7,984 nt of DNA from an uncultured Peptostreptococcaceae bacterium (GTDB lineage: Bacteria > Bacillota > Clostridia > Peptostreptococcales > Anaerovoracaceae), in the NCBI GenBank assembly GCA_905236895.1, contig CAJOQI010000133.1, forward strand, positions 1 through 7,984, in the 5' to 3' direction. This document shows positions 1 through 5,210 of this stretch, piece after piece. Numbering within the stretch: position 1 is the stretch's first letter; each line of letters begins with the position of its first letter. A program made the position numbers and the translations under genes. Under the pieces are notes generated by a model. The model searched no databases and was not told the origin of the DNA. It was given only the letters and a program-made list of their open reading frames with translations.

Positions 1-211
1 CCATATTGCCCTTCATCTTAAGCACGTCGTTATCGAATTTTGTTCTAAATGGGGAGTTTTCGATATTGTGGATGGCTCTTTCAAAGCCTCTTTCCTCATT
101 ATAGACCACCATGCCCGCACGCCTGGTTCCCAGGTGGGAATGATAGTCCGTTCCGAAAAAGAGATCGAAGACACAGTCTTCCTTAAGTACCGAAGCAAAA
201 AAGCCACCCAT
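1..211 (-). CDS. purF: Amidophosphoribosyltransferase-like protein, N-terminal 70 residues (partial)
   Basis: The minus-strand frame starts at the ATG in 209-211 and stays open to the left edge, so only 70 codons are visible. A good Shine-Dalgarno, GGAGG (218-222 on the complement), sits just upstream. The sequence resembles the clostridial branch of PurF, which makes phosphoribosylamine from PRPP and glutamine in the first step of purine synthesis. Recognisable stretches are FGTDYHSHLGTRRAGM (19-34) and RAIHNIENSPFRTKF (45-59), corresponding to the class II glutamine amidotransferase region that reads HRGQE in standard PurF. The residue after Met is Gly, not the Cys that acts as N-terminal nucleophile in canonical PurF. 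The protein could therefore be an ammonia-dependent or divergent paralogue. It is transcribed away from the rest of the window. The family call is fairly sure; the activity is not. Confidence 0.8.
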   Translation of the reverse strand, partial: MGGFFASVLKEDCVFDLFFGTDYHSHLGTRRAGMVVYNEERGFERAIHNIENSPFRTKFDNDVLKMKGNM

Positions 212-217
212 AAATAT

Positions 218-266
218 CCTCCGTGAATATGGTTTTAATATAGAAAACTACCCCTATATATTAGCA
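218..266 (-). promoter_or_regulatory. Probable extended -10 promoter and RBS of the purF-like gene
   Basis: On the minus strand an extended -10, TGC followed by TAATAT (complement of 258-266), lies about 47 bases before the ATG. No good -35 is found at 17-18 bp; a TTGAAG (complement of 287-292) is 23 bp away, too far for normal spacing. The GGAGG ribosome site is at 218-222. The promoter is a pattern-based guess; the RBS is clear. Confidence 0.35.
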
Positions 267-268
267 GA

Positions 269-293
269 TTTGAAAGTGGTTTACTACTTCAAA
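269..293. repeat. Imperfect inverted repeat between divergent promoters
   Basis: TTTGAAAGTGGT (269-280) and ACTACTTCAAA (283-293) are near-complementary, with one bulged base and one mismatch around a 2-base centre. The repeat lies between the candidate -10 of the leftward gene and the candidate -35 of the rightward gene, which would suit an operator for a shared regulator. No family is recognised. Confidence 0.3.
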
Positions 294-297
294 TATT

Positions 298-326
298 TAG
301 ACATATCAAGGCTTTTGTGATATATT
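298..326 (+). promoter_or_regulatory. Candidate SigA promoter for the repeat-protein gene
   Basis: TAGACA (298-303, five of six matches to TTGACA) is separated by 17 bp from TATATT (321-326, five of six matches to TATAAT). Predicted transcription starts near 333, giving a leader of roughly 34 bases before the ATG at 367. It probably serves both the repeat protein and the downstream gene at 818. Confidence 0.5.
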
Positions 327-366
327 ATAGCGTATAGTAGAAATGATTCTTGAAAGGAGAATTAAA

Positions 367-792
367 ATGGGACTTAAGGAATTCTTCGCAAAGCTGAGAG
401 GGAAGACCGACGAAGTGCTGGAAAAGACCGATATTGATGAAAAGATCAAGGGTAAGGTTGACAGCGTTCTGGAAAAGACGGACATCGACGATAAGATCAA
501 GGAGAAGGCCGGTGTTCTTAAGGATAAAGCTGTAGAAGCCAAGGAGAAGGCTACTGACTTCATTGAAAAGAACGATATCGAAGAAAAGATAAAGGAAAAA
601 GCAGCTGCCGTTAAGGGTAAGGCTGATGAACTCCTTGAAAAGACTGACCTGGACGAAAAGATCAAAGGCGCAGCTGAAGGACTTAAGGGCAAGGCTGAGG
701 AAATCAAAGAGAAGGCCGAAGCCGTTGCCGGAAAGACTGAAGCAAAAGTCGAAGAAGTAGTTGAACAGGTAGAAGAAAAGATAGAAGAGTAA
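367..792 (+). CDS. Lys/Glu/Ala-rich helical repeat protein, LEA-like, 141 aa
   Basis: The start at 367 is preferred to an in-frame ATG at 343 because AAAGGAGA (353-360) is correctly placed for it. The protein has no signal peptide, no membrane segment, no Cys and no Trp. It is dominated by K, E, D and A, so it should be almost all amphipathic helix or coiled coil. Four copies of a 13-residue unit, roughly LEKTDIDEKIKGK, occur at residues 18-30, 35-47, 66-78 and 90-102. Between and after them are KEKA/KGKA-type runs resembling group 3 LEA or apolipoprotein-like proteins, ending in an acidic VEEVVEQVEEKIEE tail. The amphipathic N-terminus (LKEFFAKLRGK) could contact membranes. The next gene starts 25 bases later, so they may be cotranscribed. 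Function is unknown; a stress, envelope or scaffold role is only a guess from composition. Confidence 0.85.
   Translation: MGLKEFFAKLRGKTDEVLEKTDIDEKIKGKVDSVLEKTDIDDKIKEKAGVLKDKAVEAKEKATDFIEKNDIEEKIKEKAAAVKGKADELLEKTDLDEKIKGAAEGLKGKAEEIKEKAEAVAGKTEAKVEEVVEQVEEKIEE
418..672 (+). repeat. Four diverged 39-bp coding repeats
   Basis: Units at 418-456, 469-507, 562-600 and 634-672 each encode a version of (L/I)EK(T/N)D(I/L)(D/E)(E/D)KIK(G/E)(K/A). Start-to-start distances are 51, 93 and 72 bases, all multiples of three, so the units are dispersed but in frame. Codons differ between copies (GATATTGAT against GACATCGAC), so protein sequence rather than DNA appears to be conserved and the duplications are old. 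Confidence 0.8.
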
Positions 793-817
793 GGGATAGC
801 TATTTCGGTTCGTTTCA

Positions 818-2335
818 ATGTTTAGACGTAAATACACCTTCAGCAATAGGCGGAGGTTTACGGACAAATTCAAAAGGCGGGGTTATAGAAGAACCAAGCA
901 AAGCCGTATTTTCGGTCGCAGCTCCACAAGAGGCTTTGACATCTTTAGGAATAGAGATGTCCAGGTCATTGTTGGTGCTGCCCTTTTATTTGTTGCGGTC
1001 ATCTTCTTGTCCAATCGCTGGACCCCCGTAATAGAGCTGGAAGGTTCCCAAAGTGAAAGCGTAGAGTGGAAGGGAGAATGGAATGATCCGGGGGCCAAAG
1101 CCCAGGTAAGGGGCTCCACTCTTAAATTTATTAAATTCCCTATTTCCGTGAAGCAGGAGGGGGAGGTAAAGCCCGCTATATTGGGCACCTATAAGATCAA
1201 ATATACCGCCGAGTACCGTGGAAAGACCACTGAAGTCATAAGAAACGTTGTGGTAAGGGATACGGTTCCGCCTGAAATCACATTGATCCACGACGAAAAC
1301 TTCTTCGTTCAATCGGGAGAAATCTACGAAGAGGAAGGGTTTAAGGCGGTGGATAATCATGACGGCGATATTACCGATTCCGTAACCAGAGAAGAGGAGG
1401 GAACAAAGATTGTCTATACCGCTGTGGATTCTTCCGGAAATACCACCGTGGTGAAGAGGGATATTCCCTATGACGACAGAGTGCCGCCACTTATTTCCTT
1501 TGATGACGGGGAAACCATAACCATAGCCCAGGGCAAGAAATTCAACAATGTCTATGCTGCCTATGACGAGGTGGACGGTGACCTCACAAATAAGGTTAAA
1601 ATAGAAGGGGAAGTGGATACCAAGAAAGTTGGTGAATACAAGCTTAAATATTCCGTATCCGATTCTCACGGCAATTATGCCGAAAGGGTGAAAACCGTAG
1701 TTGTGGAAGTGGCCTATCAGGGAGATGGCCAAATTATCTATCTCACCTTTGATGATGGACCTACCGCTTATACTGAGGAGATTTTGGATGCCCTGGGGGC
1801 TTACGGTGTGCAGGCCACATTCTTTGTTAACGGAACCCAGCCTGACTATTATTACAATATTGGAAGGGCATATAGCGACGGCCATTCCATTGGAGTTAGG
1901 ACCTATTCCAATGACTATGCTCAGATCTATTCCGGAGAAGATCCATTCTGGGATGATTTTGTACTGATGGAAGACGTTATTTGGGAGCAGACGGGAATTA
2001 CGACTCCTTTGATGAGATTCCCGGGAGGAAGCACCAATACCATAAGCGATAACTATTATCCGGGCCTTATGAATACCTTGAGAAGCCAGGCCAGTCAGAT
2101 GGGATATATCTATTTTGACTGGAACGTGGATTCCGGAGACGGAGAGGGATTAGGCGCTGAGGATATCTATTGGAATATCGTAAACGGAGTGGAAAACAAG
2201 GAATATTCCGTTGTTCTCTGCCACGATTCCAATGAGAATACGGCAGAAGCCATAAGCATGGTAATCGAGTGGGCCATAGACAATGGATTTGCTTTTGAAG
2301 CCCTTACGGCATATAGCCCCACAGCCCATCATTAA
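818..2335 (+). CDS. Membrane-anchored Ig-like/NodB-domain protein, CE4-like polysaccharide deacetylase with altered metal site
   Basis: The 505-residue protein has a very basic cytoplasmic tail (1-47), one membrane segment (about 48-66), and then an extracellular part. Three Ig-like domains of DUF5011 type follow (about 70-148, 149-220 and 221-298); the second and third show the DGDIT or DGDLT, YxxxD and GN signatures. A NodB polysaccharide deacetylase domain covers about 305-500. CE4 motifs present are TFDDGP (310-315), RFPGG (400-404), DWNVDSGD (434-441) and LCHDS (467-471). Motif 2, normally HTYSH, reads RTYSN (361-365), so both metal-binding histidines are gone. CE4 enzymes remove acetyl groups from peptidoglycan or other glycans at the cell surface; this copy may be inactive or use another metal arrangement. 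ATG 818 has no strong ribosome site nearby, and the frame has a stop at 797, so translation may be coupled to the gene ending at 792. Confidence 0.85.
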   Translation: MFRRKYTFSNRRRFTDKFKRRGYRRTKQSRIFGRSSTRGFDIFRNRDVQVIVGAALLFVAVIFLSNRWTPVIELEGSQSESVEWKGEWNDPGAKAQVRGSTLKFIKFPISVKQEGEVKPAILGTYKIKYTAEYRGKTTEVIRNVVVRDTVPPEITLIHDENFFVQSGEIYEEEGFKAVDNHDGDITDSVTREEEGTKIVYTAVDSSGNTTVVKRDIPYDDRVPPLISFDDGETITIAQGKKFNNVYAAYDEVDGDLTNKVKIEGEVDTKKVGEYKLKYSVSDSHGNYAERVKTVVVEVAYQGDGQIIYLTFDDGPTAYTEEILDALGAYGVQATFFVNGTQPDYYYNIGRAYSDGHSIGVRTYSNDYAQIYSGEDPFWDDFVLMEDVIWEQTGITTPLMRFPGGSTNTISDNYYPGLMNTLRSQASQMGYIYFDWNVDSGDGEGLGAEDIYWNIVNGVENKEYSVVLCHDSNENTAEAISMVIEWAIDNGFAFEALTAYSPTAHH

Positions 2336-2456
2336 TCTATTCAATTTCAAGAATTCTTCATATTCTCCACATAAATATCAGTGCAAAAAAATGTATTATA
2401 TTAGGGTAGATATGCTGTCTTTACGTGCTACAAAAACTAAAGCTGTTTGAGGAATA

Positions 2457-3464
2457 ATGAAGAAAAGCGTAGTAGTTATATCATTCTTAATATTTTGTTC
2501 TCTGGTCCTTTCGGGATGCGAGCTGCCTTGGATGCCCAGGAAGAATGTGGAACTTAATCCTCAGGGAAAACCCGTGGCTACGGAAGCGGACGGGGCGGTA
2601 ACCGACGGCAGTTCGGACGAGCTTATAATGCCTGAGGCTCCCAAGATTATTGAGTCTAAAGACATCCATTCAGCAAAAATAGAATTTGACGATTCTCAAG
2701 GCAACCACCATCTTATGTCCCTTACAAAGATGGATGGAACGGTTCAAGTTGTAATAGACGATTATATGAAGCACGAGGATTTTGAGGCACCTCTTTCGGT
2801 GATGAAGGATCTTCAAGGCATAATAGATAAATACGATATGGCCAGTAAAAACGGATATACATCTTCCACCAGCGGAGTACCCTCGGGATATGGCTATGAG
2901 CTTACGGTGGAATACGAATCGGGAGAGTATATTAAATCCTATGATAACGCATTTCCGGGCTTTACGGATGAAGAGGGTGATGCTCTTTATAACTTCCTGA
3001 CAAATATGCCCAGAATCGAGTGGCCTTCCATTCAGATTTACTCTGCAGACCTTGAAGAGGATGGAAACTGGTCCATTAAATGCACTCAGTTCGAGACAGG
3101 AGGAAATGTATCACCTCAGCTTAGCTGGGAGCCGGTTGAGGGAGCAACCCAGTACGCGGTATTCATGTTCTGCCCAAGTCTGGCCAATGTGATGCATATG
3201 AGGGCTATGGGTATTGAGGACGTGGAAATCCCCACAGGCTACGCGGAGGAATATAAGGGAATGCTTCATAAGAAGGGAAGCAAATTCTTTGATGTTTATG
3301 TCTATGCCCTTAAGGATGCGCCGGATACCGTTCCGGGAGACTTCGGGGAAATAAATACATATATTTCGTCGATAGAAATCGAATTGGATACCTCCGGAGG
3401 CCAGAGAGGAAATATCCTTGCCAAGGGAGTGCTGAGAGGAAAGAGATCAGGCTACGAAAGATAA
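2457..3464 (+). CDS. Lipoprotein with C-terminal PEBP/YbhB-like domain
   Basis: The 335-residue product begins with a lipoprotein signal: Lys-Lys, a hydrophobic core, and lipobox LSGC with Cys21 as the probable lipidated residue. A flexible acidic linker (about 22-65) follows, then an unrecognised mixed domain (about 70-185). The end (about 190-327) resembles the phosphatidylethanolamine-binding/Raf kinase inhibitor-like family: NVSPQLSWEPVEGATQYAVF (217-236), MH (246-247) and FFDVYVYALKDA (277-288). Pocket residues are changed: the DPD-like position reads CPS (239-241), and the usual H of the G-x-H-x-Y motif is Lys276. It is probably anchored on the outer membrane face and may bind a small ligand; the function is unknown. 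GAGG (2449-2452) lies close to the ATG. The 121-base gap before it contains TATTAT/TATATT-like sequence but no convincing -35. The next gene starts 29 bases on, so the two are likely cotranscribed. Confidence 0.8.
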   Translation: MKKSVVVISFLIFCSLVLSGCELPWMPRKNVELNPQGKPVATEADGAVTDGSSDELIMPEAPKIIESKDIHSAKIEFDDSQGNHHLMSLTKMDGTVQVVIDDYMKHEDFEAPLSVMKDLQGIIDKYDMASKNGYTSSTSGVPSGYGYELTVEYESGEYIKSYDNAFPGFTDEEGDALYNFLTNMPRIEWPSIQIYSADLEEDGNWSIKCTQFETGGNVSPQLSWEPVEGATQYAVFMFCPSLANVMHMRAMGIEDVEIPTGYAEEYKGMLHKKGSKFFDVYVYALKDAPDTVPGDFGEINTYISSIEIELDTSGGQRGNILAKGVLRGKRSGYER

Positions 3465-3493
3465 GAAAAGGACGATAGAGAAGGAAGTAGAAA

Positions 3494-4621
3494 ATGGCTC
3501 CGAATAACGCTGTTAAAGAAGAAAGACCCTATGTGCCCTGGGAAATCATAGGGCCTTTTATGATTGACGCCTTTAAGGCGGTAGGCGTGCCGGAAGAGGA
3601 CGCCAAAATTTGCGCCGACGTTTTGATGGAAAGCGATAGGAGGGGAATCGAAAGCCACGGTTGCAATCGATTCAAACCCATCTATATAGATCGAATAAAC
3701 GCAGGTATCCAGAATCCCGTTACGGAATACGAGGTACTGAGGGAGACCCTGACCTCTCATGTGGTGGATGCCCACGACGGCATGGGGATGGTGGCATCGC
3801 ATAGAATGATGAAAACTTTGATTGAAAAGGCCGGGTATTACGGTATGGCCATGGGAGCAATCAGAAACTCCACCCACTACGGAATTGCCGGCTATTGGAC
3901 CACCATGGCAACAAAGGCCGGAATGATAGGAATTACGGGAACAAATGCCAGGCCCTCCATTGCCCCGACATTTGGAGTGGAGAATATGCTGGGCACCAAT
4001 CCTCTTACCATAGGGTTGCCCACGGATGAGGAGTTTCCATTCTGCATAGATTGTGCCACATCGATTACCCAGAGAGGAAAGATTGAATACTATGCCAGAA
4101 ACGGCAAAGACACACCGGAAGGCATGGTGATAGGAAGAGACGGCAAAGCCATGACCGATAGCGCTGAAATACTTAAGGCCCTCACCTCGGGAGATGCTGC
4201 TTTAGCCCCTCTTGGAGGAATAGGAGAGGAATTGGCAGGATATAAGGGATATGGATATGCCACGGTGGTTGAAATCCTTTCTGCGGCTCTGCAAAGCGGA
4301 AGCTATCTTAAAGCCTTAAGCGGCATTGGAGAAGACGGAAGCAAGCAGCCATACCATCTGGGTCATTTCTTTATGGTAATAGATCCCAATGCCTTTATGG
4401 GAAGAAAAGAGTTTAAGAAGATTGCGGGAGATATACTTAGGGAGCTTAGAGCTTCGGCGAAGGCTCCGGGAGAAGATAGAATCTATACCGCAGGAGAAAA
4501 GGAATATCTGGTTTGGCAGGAGCGAAAGGACAAGGGCGTTCCTGTTGGGGAGGCTGTTCAGAAGGAACTTATTGAAATTAGAGACAAATATGGATTGAAT
4601 TACAGATTCCCATTTGAGTAA
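3494..4621 (+). CDS. Type 2 malate/L-lactate dehydrogenase-family (Ldh_2) NAD(P)-dependent oxidoreductase
   Basis: This 375-residue soluble protein has the features of the Ldh_2 family, which includes malate, sulfolactate and ureidoglycolate dehydrogenases and cyclic imine reductases. These enzymes interconvert 2-hydroxy and 2-oxo acids or related imines using NAD(P)H and do not share the Rossmann fold of classical LDH. Visible family signatures are ESHG (53-56, with the conserved His), NSTHYG (125-130), LGTNPL (166-171), IDCATS (185-190), PLGG (239-242) and KGYGY (251-255). Length is slightly above the usual 330-360, from a C-terminal extension with many charged residues. AAGGA (3481-3485) gives a well-spaced ribosome site for ATG 3494. 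It follows the lipoprotein gene by 29 bases and ends at a terminator. The substrate cannot be told from the sequence; calls such as malate or ureidoglycolate dehydrogenase would be over-specific. Confidence 0.9.
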   Translation: MAPNNAVKEERPYVPWEIIGPFMIDAFKAVGVPEEDAKICADVLMESDRRGIESHGCNRFKPIYIDRINAGIQNPVTEYEVLRETLTSHVVDAHDGMGMVASHRMMKTLIEKAGYYGMAMGAIRNSTHYGIAGYWTTMATKAGMIGITGTNARPSIAPTFGVENMLGTNPLTIGLPTDEEFPFCIDCATSITQRGKIEYYARNGKDTPEGMVIGRDGKAMTDSAEILKALTSGDAALAPLGGIGEELAGYKGYGYATVVEILSAALQSGSYLKALSGIGEDGSKQPYHLGHFFMVIDPNAFMGRKEFKKIAGDILRELRASAKAPGEDRIYTAGEKEYLVWQERKDKGVPVGEAVQKELIEIRDKYGLNYRFPFE

Positions 4622-4643
4622 AGAAAAAAGAATAGGAGTATAA

Positions 4644-4677
4644 ATCAAAACCCCCGCCTAAGTGCGGGAGTTTTGAT
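4644..4677. terminator. Intrinsic terminator after the Ldh_2-family gene, possibly bidirectional
   Basis: Arms 4644-4657 (ATCAAAACCCCCGC) and 4664-4677 (GCGGGAGTTTTGAT) pair over 14 positions with one C/A mismatch and a 6-base loop. The core is the CCCGC/GCGGG stem, with U runs on the outer arm. The A run on the left arm gives the reverse transcript a similar shape, so it could work both ways. It begins 23 bases after the stop codon. Confidence 0.8.
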
Positions 4678-4860
4678 GCGATGTTAATATTATTAAGAAA
4701 GAACGTTCAAAAGAAGTAATTTGCTTACCATTTACTTTTGACAATTATAGTATAGACCTTAATTGTGAAGAAAATGTAAAGGGTTCTTATATCTCTTGTG
4801 AGAGTTAAGGCTTTTAATTGGTGGTCCGTCGAGAAATTGGCGGCTTTTTGTATGGATAGA
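4678..4860 (+). other. Noncoding stretch before the feo promoter; possible small RNA
   Basis: No supported coding frame is present. Between the terminator at 4644-4677 and the orphan terminator at 4826-4849 there is a TTGACA at 4738-4743 with no good -10 at normal spacing. There is also a 7-bp inverted repeat, ACAATTA (4741-4747) with TAATTGT (4760-4766), and a small TCTC-TTGT-GAGA hairpin (4792-4803). AATTGGTGG (4816-4824) and AATTGGCGG (4835-4843) form a short direct repeat. A transcript of about 80-100 bases ending at 4849 is conceivable, but the promoter is not convincing. Confidence 0.3.
4826..4849 (+). terminator. Orphan intrinsic terminator with GAAA tetraloop
   Basis: CCGTCGA (4826-4832) pairs with TTGGCGG (4837-4843) through seven base pairs including two G-U pairs, closing a GAAA tetraloop. 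It is followed by C and five Ts (4845-4849). The G-U pairs exist only in the plus-strand RNA, so it points rightward. No gene lies between it and the previous terminator, and it is upstream of the feo promoter, so what it terminates is not obvious. Confidence 0.7.
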
Positions 4861-4866
4861 AAGGTG

Positions 4867-4894
4867 TTGACATATGCAATTCGGGAGATATAAT
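4867..4894 (+). promoter_or_regulatory. Consensus SigA promoter of the feo operon
   Basis: TTGACA (4867-4872) and TATAAT (4889-4894) are both perfect matches, 16 bp apart. Transcription should start near 4901, leaving a leader of about 68 bases before feoA. A promoter this strong suits an operon kept off by a repressor. Confidence 0.9.
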
Positions 4895-4903
4895 TAACAG
4901 TAG

Positions 4904-4929
4904 TTAGTTTTGACTAATCAGCATTAGTC
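4904..4929. promoter_or_regulatory. Probable DtxR-family iron operator
   Basis: The segment contains TTAG (4904-4907), CTAA (4914-4917) and TTAG (4924-4927), each starting 10 bp after the previous one. The first pair makes TTAG-N6-CTAA, the core shape of known DtxR/IdeR boxes. The second is part of a perfect 7-bp palindrome, GACTAAT-CAGC-ATTAGTC (4912-4929). It covers about +4 to +29 relative to the predicted start, where a bound repressor would block initiation. A DtxR-type regulator is encoded at 7517-7879. Confidence 0.7.
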
Positions 4930-4968
4930 TGATATAACTTATTATTTGAGGCGAAAAAGGAGGGAAGA

Positions 4969-5181
4969 ATGAATCTTCTTGAGGCTGAACCCAATAATAC
5001 CTATGTGATTCAAGAAATAAAAACGGAAGACGAAGAAATGGACGCCTTTCTCTTTAGATTGGGATGCTATAGCGGGGAGCCCATTACTTTGATCTCCAAG
5101 AAAAAGAAGAATTGCATTGTGGCTATTAAGGATGGCAGATATAGTCTGGACAACCTTTTGGCAGAAGCTATTATCGTCTAA
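4969..5181 (+). CDS. feoA: FeoA, ferrous iron transport accessory protein
   Basis: The 70-residue cytoplasmic protein has the small SH3-like FeoA fold. Visible family features are the LFRLGCYSGEPITLI stretch (28-42), matching the LxxLGxxxGxxI pattern, and the C-terminal RYSLDNLLAEAIIV (57-70), matching the conserved end with the LA-x-x-I-x-V pattern. FeoA is required for efficient Fe(II) uptake by FeoB in several bacteria, probably by contacting FeoB; the exact mechanism is debated. AAGGAGGG (4957-4964) is an excellent ribosome site. It is the first gene of the feo operon, under the consensus promoter at 4867-4894 and the DtxR-like operator. feoB follows after 29 bases. Length is normal for the family. 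Confidence 0.93.
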   Translation: MNLLEAEPNNTYVIQEIKTEDEEMDAFLFRLGCYSGEPITLISKKKKNCIVAIKDGRYSLDNLLAEAIIV

Positions 5182-5210
5182 CCATAGAATTTGTTTAGGA
5201 GGATTTATTT

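Noticed and set aside
343..366. Earlier in-frame ATG at 343 for the repeat protein
   Set aside because: It would put the Shine-Dalgarno inside the gene; ATG 367 has the correct spacing.
418..672. Possible CRISPR-like or tandem DNA repeat array
   Set aside because: The units are in-frame coding repeats with synonymous differences and unequal spacing, not identical repeats with unique spacers.
306..873. Two minus-strand frames, one rich in Ser and Phe, opposite the repeat-protein gene
   Set aside because: Their composition is the complement of AAG/GAA-rich coding repeats, and they lack a start context.
986..1885. Long open frame on the minus strand opposite the NodB-domain gene
   Set aside because: It is antisense to a gene with clear domain motifs, has no ribosome site and shows no recognisable family; it is a by-product of codon bias.
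2349..2358. Palindrome AAGAATTCTT after the NodB-domain gene as a terminator
   Set aside because: It is short, has no loop and no following U run.
4389..4598. Plus-strand frame inside the Ldh_2-family gene
   Set aside because: It is out of phase with a strongly supported gene and has no separate start signal.
4744..4749. Minus-strand TATAAT as a leftward promoter
   Set aside because: The best -35 on that strand (TTCACA) is only 14 bp away, and no leftward gene follows.
4738..4766. TTGACA at 4738 as a clear promoter
   Set aside because: No -10 with more than three matches is found at 15-18 bp; it is kept only as a weak hint for the possible small RNA.
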